The position numbers were made by a program, and so were the translations under genes. The notes under the pieces are model-generated. The model had not been told where the DNA came from, did not search any database, and was given only the letters and a program-made list of their open reading frames with translations. Below, piece after piece: positions 1-9,338 of a stretch of DNA of 38,173 nt (its first letter is position 1; every line of letters starts with the position of its first letter). Source of the stretch: a virus. The stretch is from the IMG/VR virus record IMGVR_UViG_3300032315_001907, positions 1-38,173 of that record; one strand, written 5' to 3'.

Positions 1-123
1 ACGTGTGTGTCGGGCTCAGCAAGCACGCTGTTCAGGTAGTCCAGGTACGCCGCCTTAACCTCTTCTTCGCGTTCTGTCTCCACGCTATCCGGGTAAAAGA
101 AAACCGTGATCACACTTGGATCG
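1..123. repeat. Terminal direct repeat, left copy (assembly circularity)
   Basis: The first 123 bases are identical to the last 123 bases (38051-38173). A tail gene continues in frame through the join. The repeat is therefore most simply the overlap of a circular assembly (or of a circularly permuted packaged genome), not a biological terminal repeat. Confidence 0.95.
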
Positions 124-767
124 GATATAGTTGGGTTTAGGTTGATCAGCAGTTCATCCACCGCGTTAGGGTCGAGCATGATGGTGATCTTAGGCCCCGT
201 ATCGGTATAGTGGTAGGCCAGCCCCGGAAAGTCAGCATTGATCCCGTCAATGATTGCGTCAGGTACAGGATACAAAGCCTCGTAGAGATTGCCATTGACT
301 TCTATATACATGGTCTCAGTGCCTACTGGGTCCTCTACGTTGACCACAGATAGGCCAACGAAAGGCTTATAGTCAGCCCCAGGTACAGTGACGGGGATAT
401 CCAAGTCTTTGAGGCGTGTGCGTTTCATGTCTTCCAGCCATGCAATCTGGTTGTTCTGGAAGGAAATTTCAATTTCATTTTCGCTCCTGTCCTGAACTAC
501 GACATATCCGGTTTGGAATAGCACCATAGAGGTAGGCATATTGCCGACGTAAAGTTTGGCCGCATATCGCCTTTTTGCGCTCGACACATTTAGGCGGTGA
601 ATATGCCCGAAAATATTGTTGTTGTTCGGCGTGACCGGTATCCGAAACGGGAAGCTGTACGCCCGTCCAATGCGTTCCAAGTCGAACAAAGGGCTTACCG
701 CCGTAAAGCTCAGCGATAAGCCTTGCGGCATGTCAATGAATTGGCCGTCAACCTCAAGTGCTATCAT
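1..767 (-). CDS. Tail/baseplate-type structural protein, N-terminal part (gene spans the circular join)
   Basis: This is the 5' part of a 648-aa gene. It starts with ATG at 767, reads to base 1 and continues on the circle from 38050 to its stop at 36871; the frame is kept exactly (1947 nt in total). The protein opens with a short beta-rich stretch ending in 'RAYSFPFRIPVTPNN', a pattern I associate with Bacteroidota phage tail proteins. It has no signal peptide. The start overlaps the stop of the 214-aa upstream gene as ATGA. It lies between fibre-like genes and the portal/neck/tape-measure group, so a baseplate or tail-tip role is likely, but I cannot name the family. A GTG codon at 38163 looks like a start only because the linear window cuts the gene. 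Confidence 0.8.
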   Translation of the reverse strand, partial: MIALEVDGQFIDMPQGLSLSFTAVSPLFDLERIGRAYSFPFRIPVTPNNNNIFGHIHRLNVSSAKRRYAAKLYVGNMPTSMVLFQTGYVVVQDRSENEIEISFQNNQIAWLEDMKRTRLKDLDIPVTVPGADYKPFVGLSVVNVEDPVGTETMYIEVNGNLYEALYPVPDAIIDGINADFPGLAYHYTDTGPKITIMLDPNAVDELLINLNPTISDPSVITVFFYPDSVETEREEEVKAAYLDYLNSVLAEPDTH

Positions 768-1408
768 TCTAATTTCAGTATAATGTCGCGGTCATAAGAG
801 GAGAAATACCCAGGGCGGAGGCGGTAAAGATCAACTGATTTCCCGGTAGTGGGCCAAGCGTTGAGCCTGATCAGCCGACTGGAAAAAAGTGTGATGCGCC
901 AACCTTGGTTTCCATACAGCAAGCGTAGATTTCCATTGGCGGCTTTCACTATGTCAGCCTCTTGCCAGTTCCCACCGCTCACACGTACCTTTGCAGCTCC
1001 AATGAAATCACGCTCATAGCGCGATTGAATTACAGTTTCAAGAGGAGCCAAGCCCACGCGTTGCATTTCCTTGTTGGTTTCAATCCAGTTTCTGATCAAT
1101 CGGGGTTTCTCCATAGACCTGGCCGTGAGCTCCGCATGTAGGTCTATTTCTTCAATTTGCCAGGCTACCAATGTTTTTACAGCATTGGCTGAATCACCGA
1201 TTGGTTCACCTTTCCCCTCGGTATATAGGTTGTCGTATTCGAAGTACACGTTTTTGATGTACTCCCACGATTGCTTTGTTTGGCCCGTGGTAGTGGTAAT
1301 GGTATAGCCACTTTGCGTGATCCAAAAGGAGTCTTTCACAATGTCGCCGATTTGGGCGAACACAAAGTTTTGCAGCAAGATCATCATGCTGAGGAGAAAA
1401 TACTTCAT
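764..1408 (-). CDS. Exported protein of the tail-fibre cluster, unknown function (214 aa)
   Basis: The protein has a clear Sec signal peptide: MK, a hydrophobic core over residues 3-17, then the A18|Q19 cleavage site typical of Bacteroidota. The mature part is mixed polar sequence with no family I recognise. It follows the 308-aa exported protein and overlaps the 648-aa tail gene by ATGA, so it is co-transcribed with tail genes. It could be an exported fibre accessory, a chaperone or a surface factor. A signal peptide on a gene inside a virion operon is odd, because tails assemble in the cytoplasm. No cysteine follows the hydrophobic core, so a lipoprotein is unlikely. Confidence 0.75.
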   Translation of the reverse strand: MKYFLLSMMILLQNFVFAQIGDIVKDSFWITQSGYTITTTTGQTKQSWEYIKNVYFEYDNLYTEGKGEPIGDSANAVKTLVAWQIEEIDLHAELTARSMEKPRLIRNWIETNKEMQRVGLAPLETVIQSRYERDFIGAAKVRVSGGNWQEADIVKAANGNLRLLYGNQGWRITLFSSRLIRLNAWPTTGKSVDLYRLRPGYFSSYDRDIILKLE

Positions 1409-1423
1409 ATCTGAAAGGTTTGG

Positions 1424-2350
1424 TTATGGTATCCATTTCGAATATTCATTAAAGTACGGCCAAAGGGTATTGGCCGTGGCACTGGTAGAGCCTATCCAAA
1501 AAAATTTGATCCAATTCAGCCCAGTGTATGGGTTGTCATAGGGTATTGAATTGGAATCAAAAAAAGTGGAGGTCATGATCGAATAGAATCCAGCATAGGT
1601 ACTACTGTAATTATTAGTACTTGAGTTGACGGATCCGTTGCTGCTCAGTGCCACTGAATTACTATTCCTGGAAATTGAAATAGCACGCGTATGGCTACCG
1701 GTGTTATCTACGGTAATGGATGGGTAACTACTTTGTGCCGTATGCACTGAATTAATGATGCCTCGGAATCCGGTGCTATTCGGTATTTTCTCTAACTCCG
1801 TACCAGCACGTTGCGAAGATGCATTGATGCTGCCAATCGTAGTGCCGAAGAAAGCCCCTGACGTAGCTTGCAAGGCTGCATTGTCCAGTACTACGCCCAA
1901 CGTCACGGCACTTTTGCTTTCAGGGCTGTACCCGAAGGTATAATACCCAAGGTATGGAGAAGATGTGTTGCGCCGAATACCGGTATTACGCTGGAATTGG
2001 ATATACGGATCCGTCTGAGCATACGTGGCGGTATTGGACGTAACCAAGGCATTGGTATTGCTTGGATTTTTCCAGTCAATACGGTTGAATGGTTCTGCCG
2101 CGTCGTGTTCGAAGCAGTACAGTTGCGATATATTTGCCCAGTGCCCATCCTGTTTCAGCGAGTCAATCAAGCGCTGCATACATCGCAAGGTGTATTCGCT
2201 GGGAAGAGCTATGCCATTATTTTTGGCTGCTGCTACAATTGCATTTACCTCTGTGCCATATACGCTTTCAGGCATCCAAAAAAGCGACTGTGCATGTGTG
2301 ATAAAGCAGAAAAGCAGAAGGCTACTTACAGATGAAATCCGTACCATCAT
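1424..2350 (-). CDS. Exported fibre-tip-like protein (308 aa)
   Basis: This ORF has an N-terminal signal peptide (hydrophobic residues 8-17, cleavage at A20|Q21). The body is Ser/Thr/Asn-rich and beta-prone, with 'FNRIDWKNPS' near residue 90 and an aromatic C-terminus with 'TLWPYFNEYSKW'. This composition fits a receptor-binding or fibre-tip protein of Bacteroidota phages, but I recognise no named domain. The start (ATGATG at 2350/2347) lies inside the last 29 bases of the 908-aa fibre gene, implying translational coupling. With that fibre and the 214-aa protein it forms three consecutive exported products. Confidence 0.72.
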   Translation of the reverse strand: MMVRISSVSSLLLFCFITHAQSLFWMPESVYGTEVNAIVAAAKNNGIALPSEYTLRCMQRLIDSLKQDGHWANISQLYCFEHDAAEPFNRIDWKNPSNTNALVTSNTATYAQTDPYIQFQRNTGIRRNTSSPYLGYYTFGYSPESKSAVTLGVVLDNAALQATSGAFFGTTIGSINASSQRAGTELEKIPNSTGFRGIINSVHTAQSSYPSITVDNTGSHTRAISISRNSNSVALSSNGSVNSSTNNYSSTYAGFYSIMTSTFFDSNSIPYDNPYTGLNWIKFFWIGSTSATANTLWPYFNEYSKWIP

Positions 2351-5048
2351 AATAGCAGGTAATTATAGTTGCAGTAGTGTAATAGCGAGTTCCCAGATTG
2401 CTTAGCGCCAAATCCTTGAAAGCTGGAGTAGTAGTGGGCCAGTTGACCTGAACCTGATTAGCCGGACCCGTAGGCGTAGGCAGATGTATTGAATATGTGC
2501 CTCCCGAAACAGGATTGCTGATCGTAACCGATGTAATAGTGGTAGTTGCCCCGCTACTGGTAGCTTGGCGAAATATCGCCACCGGCTTGCTCGATGCGTT
2601 GAAGGTTACGGCGGTGCTGCCGGATATTGCGCTGGGTGTAGCCACTGCGGTAACGGCTGTGCCTAAGTCTCCCCAGGATGGTGCCGTACCTGCTCCGTTG
2701 GTGAACAACACACGACCAGCGGTGGAAGCGGATAACTTTGCGAGGGTGGTGGTACCACTGGCATAGAGTAGGTCGCCAGTGGTGTAAGAGGAAAAATTGG
2801 TACCTCCGTTGGCAACTCCTACTACGCCCGTCACGTTGGATGCTGTGCCGATTGTATTCTGGTTCAGCGTCGGAAAATTCGTAAGGCTTGCCGCGCTGCC
2901 GTTGGGGGCCAGTACGTCTGTTCCGATCACTAAGCCCAGGTTAGTTCGAGCTGCGGAGGCTGTGATGGCACCGGTGCCGCCCTGGTTAATATTCAACGAT
3001 GCTTGACCTCCAATAGCACTGGCACTAGCCCATACTGCCACTTGACTTGTTGCTGGTGTTCCAGATACTGTCACTGTTCCTGCGGTACCACCTGTTGCAC
3101 TTAATGTTTGAGTACTTGCATTTAGCGCTAACCCATTACCAATTGCTATAGAGCGTAGATTACCGTTATCATCTACTGCTGCAATACGTGTGGCATTGAA
3201 CCCAGGAGTAGCCGCTAATGCTGCATCAGATACTCGAAAACTTCCATTGACGTGTAATTTTGCAGATGGTGAAGATGTGCCTACGCCAACATTAGACGCC
3301 ATGTAGACAGGCGAATTTGCATCGTCTAAATACATAGTATATTTATTTGTAGCAGGACTACCCCATGCAGTTGGCATGTATATACCATACGCGTTTGTGA
3401 TACTATTGGTAGCTCCAGTCGTAGGTGATAAGTATATACCGTAAGCAGTTCCAATACTATTGGCTGTACCACTGCTATTTGAGATGCCTATATTTATACC
3501 ATATGCAGTGTTTATCGTGGCACCATTTGAATTTGCTATAGTAAAAGTAGCTGCTCTTCCATCTGTAATTGTACCAGTACCAGCTGAACCTGATACACTA
3601 GCATTACCGACTAAGAACAATGCGCCTTGTGCATTTGAAACTGTACCAGAGCCTATGTTTCTAGCTACAAGGTTTACTCCGTTTAGAGTATTTAACAAGC
3701 TACTTGCTCTATGAAATGCACGTATCCTAGAACCATTGACACCTGCTGTAGATGCACCTCCATAAAGAAATGTATCAGCGCCAGTCTGCGCTGTAATAAC
3801 TATACCGTCGTATCCAAAATTATTATTAGCACCTTCTACTGGTTGCGATGTAACAGAAAGTCCTATAGCTGCGGAACTTATACTATTAGATTTAGTGTGT
3901 GTAAAACTCACAGGTCCATTTACAACCCGCATACCACTATTGACAGCGACGCCGCCGTTTACAGTTAGCATACTATCTGTTGACAATGGCGACGTGTTTA
4001 TACCTATTTTCCCATTATCTTCTGTAATAATTGAATTGCCTAATATTGAGGACGTAGTCCACTTTGGAATCTTATTTACATCGCCTGCACCTCCTACTGT
4101 ACCACTGCCTCCAGACACCGTCTCCCAAGAAACATTGGTACCATCGGTACGTAAATATTTAGTGGCATTACTAGTTTGAGATGGCAGAAGGTTATTGATA
4201 GCTCCCGAGGCCGTGGTCGCGCCGGTACCACCATTGGCAATTGCCACTGTGCCCGTCACATTGGCCGCTGTGCCTGTTGTATTCTGATTCAGCGTCGGGA
4301 AATTCGTAAGGTTCGCTGCGCTGCCGGTAGGTGCCAGTACGTCTGTACCGATCACTAAGCCCAGGTTGCTCCGAGCTCCGGAGGCTGTAGTCGCATTGGT
4401 GCCGCCATTGGCAATTGCCACTATGCCTGTCACGTTGGACGCTGTACCTGTTGTATTCTGGTTCAGCGTCGGGAAATTCGTAAGGTTCGCTGCGCTGCCG
4501 TTGGGGGCCAATACATCTGTACCGATTGCTAAGCCCAGGTTGCTCCGCGCTGCGGTGGCCGTGGTTGCCCCGGTACCCCCATTGGCAATGGCCACTGTGC
4601 CCGTCACGTTGGATGCTGTGCCGGTTGTATTCTGGTTCAGCGTCGGGAAATTCGTAAGGTTCGCCGCACTGCCATTGGGGGCAAGCACGTCCGTACCGAT
4701 TACCAAGCCCAGGTTGCTCCGCGCTCCGGAGGCTGTGGTATCTCCAGTTCCCCCCTTTGCAATAGGAATGATAGAAGCTATGTCTCGCTTCAAGTCTATC
4801 CGATTGGATAGCGAAGTAGTGTCGGAGGATATTTCGACCCAAGTGTTGCCTTGCCGGTTCCATCGGAATACTTTCTTCATTTTGATGGAGTATGCCAATT
4901 CAGATCCGGAAAGAGCTGCGTTCACGTTGGGCACGGAATCGAAATAGATTACCCCTGCCCCTTTAATGACTTGTGCGTTGGCATTGAAGAATGACGCCAA
5001 AAGCAGGAGTAAGGTCCCAAGATATTTGAGGCGAATTGGTAGGTTCAT
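2322..5048 (-). CDS. Long repeat-containing tail-fibre-like protein with signal peptide (908 aa)
   Basis: This is the largest fibre candidate. Residues 1-25 form a Sec signal peptide with A25|Q26 cleavage. Residues from about 95 carry phage-tail-repeat-like units containing 'GGTGATTASGARSNLGL', in three near-identical 58-aa copies. A further degenerate copy lies near residue 700. The middle (about residues 330-610) is Gly/Ser/Ala-rich with many 'AYGI' strands and resembles the shaft of a trimeric beta fibre. There is no recognisable S74 intramolecular-chaperone triad at the C-terminus, which ends with a cysteine two residues from the end. The ATG overlaps the stop of the 95-aa gene by ATGA. 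It is probably a receptor-binding fibre; an exported adhesin of the lysogen is the alternative. Confidence 0.82.
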   Translation of the reverse strand: MNLPIRLKYLGTLLLLLASFFNANAQVIKGAGVIYFDSVPNVNAALSGSELAYSIKMKKVFRWNRQGNTWVEISSDTTSLSNRIDLKRDIASIIPIAKGGTGDTTASGARSNLGLVIGTDVLAPNGSAANLTNFPTLNQNTTGTASNVTGTVAIANGGTGATTATAARSNLGLAIGTDVLAPNGSAANLTNFPTLNQNTTGTASNVTGIVAIANGGTNATTASGARSNLGLVIGTDVLAPTGSAANLTNFPTLNQNTTGTAANVTGTVAIANGGTGATTASGAINNLLPSQTSNATKYLRTDGTNVSWETVSGGSGTVGGAGDVNKIPKWTTSSILGNSIITEDNGKIGINTSPLSTDSMLTVNGGVAVNSGMRVVNGPVSFTHTKSNSISSAAIGLSVTSQPVEGANNNFGYDGIVITAQTGADTFLYGGASTAGVNGSRIRAFHRASSLLNTLNGVNLVARNIGSGTVSNAQGALFLVGNASVSGSAGTGTITDGRAATFTIANSNGATINTAYGINIGISNSSGTANSIGTAYGIYLSPTTGATNSITNAYGIYMPTAWGSPATNKYTMYLDDANSPVYMASNVGVGTSSPSAKLHVNGSFRVSDAALAATPGFNATRIAAVDDNGNLRSIAIGNGLALNASTQTLSATGGTAGTVTVSGTPATSQVAVWASASAIGGQASLNINQGGTGAITASAARTNLGLVIGTDVLAPNGSAASLTNFPTLNQNTIGTASNVTGVVGVANGGTNFSSYTTGDLLYASGTTTLAKLSASTAGRVLFTNGAGTAPSWGDLGTAVTAVATPSAISGSTAVTFNASSKPVAIFRQATSSGATTTITSVTISNPVSGGTYSIHLPTPTGPANQVQVNWPTTTPAFKDLALSNLGTRYYTTATIITCYYDGTDFICK
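4202..4723 (-). repeat. Three tandem 174-bp repeats inside the fibre gene
   Basis: Landmarks such as ccaggttgctccg recur at a spacing of exactly 174 bp (near 4360, 4534 and 4708), giving three nearly identical 58-codon units. A diverged copy lies at about 2804-2970. The units encode fibre-shaft repeats. Their near identity at DNA level allows unequal recombination, and so fibre-length change. Confidence 0.88.
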
Positions 5049-5332
5049 TTGCGTCGTTTTAAAGTTCCTTCTGGCAAACCGTAAATATTTGATGCGCTTA
5101 GCTCGTACACCTGGTCTATATCGCAGCCTGCGATACCGGCAGCTTCATCGCTATCGTACTCCCCGTGTACGTAGAGCAATCCAAACTCTGCCGATAGGAA
5201 GTCCATTAACTCTTCCACCGTAAAGCGATAATTGGCTGGACTCTCAGCGCTCGATCGGCGCTGCGTGTATATCTGCGTAGTGCGGGTGATAGATGAAATA
5301 ATCGGAAAAAGGTGTGCGTACTCTTTTGCCAT
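5045..5332 (-). CDS. Small fibre-cluster protein, unknown (95 aa)
   Basis: The protein is soluble, has no signal peptide and contains 'RFTVEELMDFLSAEFG' in its middle. It sits between the 542-aa structural protein (2 nt away) and the 908-aa fibre (ATGA overlap), so it is translated with them. Small proteins in this position often act as fibre adaptors or assembly chaperones. That is inference from position only; I recognise no family. Confidence 0.7.
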   Translation of the reverse strand: MAKEYAHLFPIISSITRTTQIYTQRRSSAESPANYRFTVEELMDFLSAEFGLLYVHGEYDSDEAAGIAGCDIDQVYELSASNIYGLPEGTLKRRK

Positions 5333-5334
5333 GG

Positions 5335-6963
5335 TTATGCGTTTAGCCAGATTTCGTCTTCTGGAGTAGCCCAGAAATTACCAGTGGACGTGAGCCATCC
5401 GGAATCGAATGTTTTGGATCCGATTGCCCTGGACACGTTTAGGCGGAAAGTGCTGAGGAAATCAATGGTATCCCAAACCTTGAATTTATCATCGAGCAAT
5501 ATCAGCGGTACGTTTTCTTCATCACTGGTATCCCACAGTCGGTTGTAGATCAGCATGACCTGCAAGGCAATGCTTTCTTTTCGGGTAATGTACCCAGTAC
5601 GATAGGTGAATATGTTCTGGTAGGATTGATAGTACTGGGTGTTTTTGGCCAGTAGACCGTTCGGCGATGTGTACACGTTGTTGGATACAAAGCGCTCTAC
5701 CTGAAGCTCTGTGGAAAAAGCCCCTATACAGGGAATAGTCTCGGGCACGCCGAAGCCATTCAGATAGATCAGATAGCGCAAGGAATAGCGCTTGGCGCGG
5801 TTTAGCCAGTAGGTCTTGACCTGGCTAAGATACTGGTTAAGGCCTACGTTCACGACCTGTACCGTGTACCCCACCACCGTATTATCATCTATGCCTAATT
5901 GGGTATATCCAACCGGTATCACCACTGTGTTTCCTGGATCCACCAGCACGCCGTTGAGCGGGTATTGGGTTGTGACCTCAGTAGTGCCGTCCTCAAATAT
6001 TTTCGTCAGCTCGATTTCTGCAATCTTGCTTGTGCTGTCGTAGTTGTACCAGGCAATGTATACTGGTTGGCTTCTCTCTATGTAGCAGGTATCCGGCATC
6101 TGCGAGATCAGGCTGTTGGTTGCGTTCAGCTCCGTGAAGAAATCGAAGCCTTCCGGCATAGTTTCCGATACCCCGCCGCGCATAGCTTTTTTGGGTTCGG
6201 TGTATTGCCAAGCCACCGACGGCATGTTTTCGAAATCCTCTCGAAACCTTATGTAGTAATTCCGGATAGTGTCGGCTATGTATAAGTCGGTCGAGTTAAA
6301 GTCAGGAACCATTTCGTTCCAATCGACCAGGTTCAATTCGCTCTCGAGAAAATCCTGGATATCAAAACTGGCGTACCCTTCGGGACCGGCTGTTTCGGAA
6401 AGACTGCCCACTTTTACGTAACCTACATCCACGCGCTCTACAAATACATCCACCAGTACTTGATGACCATCCGGCAAATTGGTAGGGCTCGCAGCGATCG
6501 TCGTGTAGGTCTTGTAGCTGCTGGAAATACTGCTGTTTTCGAATGTACCTGTAGCCTGGTCTATCGCCGTGGCAATGATGCGGATCCCTACGCCCGGTAT
6601 GTTCTCGTAACTCACTTCAAAGTGCGGGCGCACCTTGTGATGTGCATTGATGATTTCAGCCACATCGGTCCAATACGCTGAATACGTCACGTATCCGGAC
6701 GTAGCCACGGAGGGGATTTCCGTTATGGATACCGGTGTGGCCACTGCGGTAAAGGTGACTTCACTTTCCGATCCGTCTTCTTCTTCCCAGGACAAAACAA
6801 TGGTATCTCCCACCTGTAGGCTGAAATACGAGGAAGTGTTTATCCTGGCCTGTTGCGGCACCGGTCCGTATGGATTGCCAGAGGCATCCACACAGCGAAC
6901 GGTGTATATGACTGGATTCCGGCTCAAGCTGATAGCCGCCGGCTGGGTGACTAAGCTAATCAT
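5335..6963 (-). CDS. Virion structural protein, probably tail/baseplate (542 aa)
   Basis: This is a long beta-rich protein without a signal peptide. It has Ig-like, strand-rich sequence in the first 250 residues and many Tyr/Asn/Thr residues throughout. The start overlaps the 185-aa upstream gene by ATGA and the stop is 2 nt before the 95-aa gene. Its place between a terminator-like tail protein and the fibre genes suggests a baseplate or fibre-attachment subunit. No named domain is recognised, so the role is inferred from context. Confidence 0.72.
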   Translation of the reverse strand: MISLVTQPAAISLSRNPVIYTVRCVDASGNPYGPVPQQARINTSSYFSLQVGDTIVLSWEEEDGSESEVTFTAVATPVSITEIPSVATSGYVTYSAYWTDVAEIINAHHKVRPHFEVSYENIPGVGIRIIATAIDQATGTFENSSISSSYKTYTTIAASPTNLPDGHQVLVDVFVERVDVGYVKVGSLSETAGPEGYASFDIQDFLESELNLVDWNEMVPDFNSTDLYIADTIRNYYIRFREDFENMPSVAWQYTEPKKAMRGGVSETMPEGFDFFTELNATNSLISQMPDTCYIERSQPVYIAWYNYDSTSKIAEIELTKIFEDGTTEVTTQYPLNGVLVDPGNTVVIPVGYTQLGIDDNTVVGYTVQVVNVGLNQYLSQVKTYWLNRAKRYSLRYLIYLNGFGVPETIPCIGAFSTELQVERFVSNNVYTSPNGLLAKNTQYYQSYQNIFTYRTGYITRKESIALQVMLIYNRLWDTSDEENVPLILLDDKFKVWDTIDFLSTFRLNVSRAIGSKTFDSGWLTSTGNFWATPEDEIWLNA

Positions 6964-7517
6964 AGTTCATGGGGTGTTACGCCATCGTCAAGCCACGCCG
7001 GAGCAGACTCATCCGAAAGGCAGTTTCGCCAATGGCTGGAAAATTTGAAAAGGGCCATCCACCCCACATAACTGGTATCGCCAATGTACCCTATCGGATT
7101 GACCTGGAACTCTTGTTGTGAGTCCAGGCTGAAGTTGAACAGCGGATGCCCGTTGTGCGAATCCGCTATCATCTTCTCCAGGATTTCATCCGTGATGCGC
7201 TCTGCGGCATCCATTGCATCGTACATCTCACTTTGCCCGCCTTGCCGGTTCGAGAAATACTTGGCCACGATAAAGCCACCCTGTATCTCCTTCTGTATTT
7301 GGGAACTGGGAGACCCCCCATCCGATATTACATAGGTATAATCAATGAGCCGGAAAATCACGCCTTTTTCTTTGGCTCCGGCACGGAAGTCACCCAGCGC
7401 CTCCTCTACGCCGATGGTTTGGAATACCCTACTACCAGTAGTGGCAGCATGTAACAAATCAGGGTGCGACTCGCACTGGTGCAAGAAGTATTTCCTGTAT
7501 AAATCAGCTTGGCGCAT
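6960..7517 (-). CDS. Tail-terminator-like or neck protein (185 aa)
   Basis: This is a mixed alpha/beta protein. The central part 'QIQKEIQGGFIVAKYFSNRQ' and the helix 'MYDAMDAAERITDEILEKMI' followed by 'GYIGDTSYVGWMALFKF' match the layout I associate with tail terminator/completion proteins of Bacteroidota prophages; this is from memory and unverified. It begins a new tail segment 213 nt after the large terminase, preceded by one of the six TGTCCTTT promoter-like elements. It overlaps the next gene by ATGA. Function is inferred. Confidence 0.6.
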   Translation of the reverse strand: MRQADLYRKYFLHQCESHPDLLHAATTGSRVFQTIGVEEALGDFRAGAKEKGVIFRLIDYTYVISDGGSPSSQIQKEIQGGFIVAKYFSNRQGGQSEMYDAMDAAERITDEILEKMIADSHNGHPLFNFSLDSQQEFQVNPIGYIGDTSYVGWMALFKFSSHWRNCLSDESAPAWLDDGVTPHEL

Positions 7518-7534
7518 CCGGTATTTTTATAGCG

Positions 7535-7570
7535 TAAAGTTGCGGTATTAGACGTGCACCTAAAAGGACA
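7535..7570 (-). promoter_or_regulatory. TGTCCTTT-type promoter-like element upstream of tail genes
   Basis: On the minus strand TGTCCTTT (7563-7570) is followed after 20 nt by CAACTTTA (7535-7542), a weak match to the Bacteroidota -7 box TAnnTTTG. It lies in the 213-nt gap between the large terminase and the 185-aa tail gene, and leaves a 17-nt leader before the ATG at 7517. The rest of that gap shows no ORF I can support. Confidence 0.5.
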
Positions 7571-7730
7571 GCCTTCCCAGGTTGGCTTTGCAAACATTAT
7601 GTGTTGTTGTTTTTGCGCAAGTGTTTGTTAATCATAGTATTTCCAATATGATTGCATGTATTTCACGGATCCGCCCACGGCTGCGCCTGTCGTGCAATTC
7701 AGAGAACAAGGCCCATTTTACGGATATATG

Positions 7731-9338
7731 CTACGATCGGGTTACTTTCGGATCGGGCAGCGATGTGTTGCGGAAGCGCAACAAGGCATAGAACTTACCA
7801 AACAATGCGGCATCGTTGGCATCTGATAGGTCAGTAGCTTCCTGCCTGGGGATACGCCCAGACCGTTCCGCGCTTTTATCCTTCTTCGTCTCCCCCATTC
7901 GCCCGGTAATCGCTTTTGCATTGCGCATGGATAAGTACAGCTCTTTGCAGTTGTCCTTGTTCATCTTGTACCTGGGCAAGCTCTTGTCCTGCTCTCGCAG
8001 TATTGCTTCCCACAGCAGGTGTTTAAGCCCATGCTGCGGGTTGGTTACGCCCGTAGTCATCAGCCTGACCTTCCACCCTCTCCTGGTGAGCTGGTCGCGT
8101 GCCTGCTCTGCACGCGTCCGGCTGGTGTTGCCAGTGCGCTGGTTGCCGGTGTTGTCGTACCACATTTCGATTTCACGCGGCTCATGGTATTGATAGTACT
8201 CCATGAAATCGTTGAAGAGGTCATCCTGTATTTTTTTCTCATCCCCGAGCACATACATGCTTTTCAGGGTACGATACTCATTGATGGATCGTAGGTATTG
8301 GTTCACCGTGAGACAGTTAATCGAGGCTCCCCAGTCAATACCCAGGATGAGCGGAACGCCAGAGATTAAGTCAGCATCGCCTCTGCAATCAACGGCCTGG
8401 CCTATCGCCTGGTAGTGCGCGTAGTTGTAGTTACTGTAGAGGTGCCGCTTAATGTCCAGCAAGGAATAGAAAGAGTTCCGTGTGAAGTTGGGTCGAATGT
8501 TTTTGTACTCGGCGTTGAATATCCACTGTGCGTAGGAGTTTTCCTCCGCTTCTTTTAGGTAGCCTTCCCGGAGGTTGTGCAGGTTGTGCTCGCAGGTCGC
8601 TGAAACGAAGGCCACCTGTCCAGGCATCTGCCTTGCTTTGGTCTCGTAGTCCACGAACCACTGCCCTTCGGGAGTCAGCGGCGTGGAGCTTGAAAAGAAT
8701 CGCGAGCCGAAGAACTGAGATCCTTTAAAAGCTTTGTTGGTACCGCGCAGGGTGGGGTCAGAATCCTGCTGTATTTTTTCATAGCTGAGCAATGCGGCTT
8801 CATCGCCTGCCAGCCAATCGGCGTTAAGGCCGCGCCCGTCGCCGGCGACATCCTGGCTGATCAGGTGTACCCCCATGCCATTCCAGAATTGGATGTAATG
8901 ATCTACCCTCTCCGGAGCCTGATAGGCACGCGTCCAGCTTTTTCTCCAGCCCGGTGGTGGATTTCTGCCGATGAAGTAATGAAGATCTTTGTACAGCCCG
9001 AAAAGCTCCAGGCCAGCGACCAGAGAGGGCACGATTCGCGTCAGGATGGATTGATAGGTAGGACCGATCATAAGCCCCGTACTGCGGGGCATTTCGGCAG
9101 CAATCTGTGCCCACCGGTATCCATACATGGTTGTCTTGCCGGTGCCTCTCCCCCACTCTACGCACAAAGTACGTTGCCTGGCCAGCGAAGCCACTACCTG
9201 TGGCACATTGAGCACCACTTTGCGTTTCATTGTCTGGCTTTCAATCTGACTGATCAGGCTTTCATAGTCTGCCGAGTTGCGGCGGTGTAGGCGATCTATC
9301 TCAGCCTTGATCGCTATTTGTTGCGGGTAGCTCAACAT
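7731..9338 (-). CDS. terL: Terminase large subunit (535 aa)
   Basis: This is the packaging ATPase-nuclease that drives DNA into the prohead. The Walker A motif GRGTGKTT is at residues 63-70, and the Walker B-like 'LAGDEAAL' has its acidic pair at 179-180. The RNase H-like nuclease begins with 'ILGIDWGAS' (Asp335) and later has 'MWYDNTGNQRTGN'. The length is normal for the family. The start at 9338 overlaps the small subunit by 38 nt. A later Met (residue 37) is possible but would remove an N-terminal segment that looks real. It is paired with the small subunit upstream, as in most tailed phages. Confidence 0.93.
   Translation of the reverse strand: MLSYPQQIAIKAEIDRLHRRNSADYESLISQIESQTMKRKVVLNVPQVVASLARQRTLCVEWGRGTGKTTMYGYRWAQIAAEMPRSTGLMIGPTYQSILTRIVPSLVAGLELFGLYKDLHYFIGRNPPPGWRKSWTRAYQAPERVDHYIQFWNGMGVHLISQDVAGDGRGLNADWLAGDEAALLSYEKIQQDSDPTLRGTNKAFKGSQFFGSRFFSSSTPLTPEGQWFVDYETKARQMPGQVAFVSATCEHNLHNLREGYLKEAEENSYAQWIFNAEYKNIRPNFTRNSFYSLLDIKRHLYSNYNYAHYQAIGQAVDCRGDADLISGVPLILGIDWGASINCLTVNQYLRSINEYRTLKSMYVLGDEKKIQDDLFNDFMEYYQYHEPREIEMWYDNTGNQRTGNTSRTRAEQARDQLTRRGWKVRLMTTGVTNPQHGLKHLLWEAILREQDKSLPRYKMNKDNCKELYLSMRNAKAITGRMGETKKDKSAERSGRIPRQEATDLSDANDAALFGKFYALLRFRNTSLPDPKVTRS

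Noticed and set aside
4202-4723. CRISPR-like repeats in the fibre gene
   Set aside because: Units are 174 bp, in frame and coding, without spacers.
764-5048. Diversity-generating retroelement acting on the fibre genes
   Set aside because: No reverse transcriptase or variable/template repeat pair is present in the circle.
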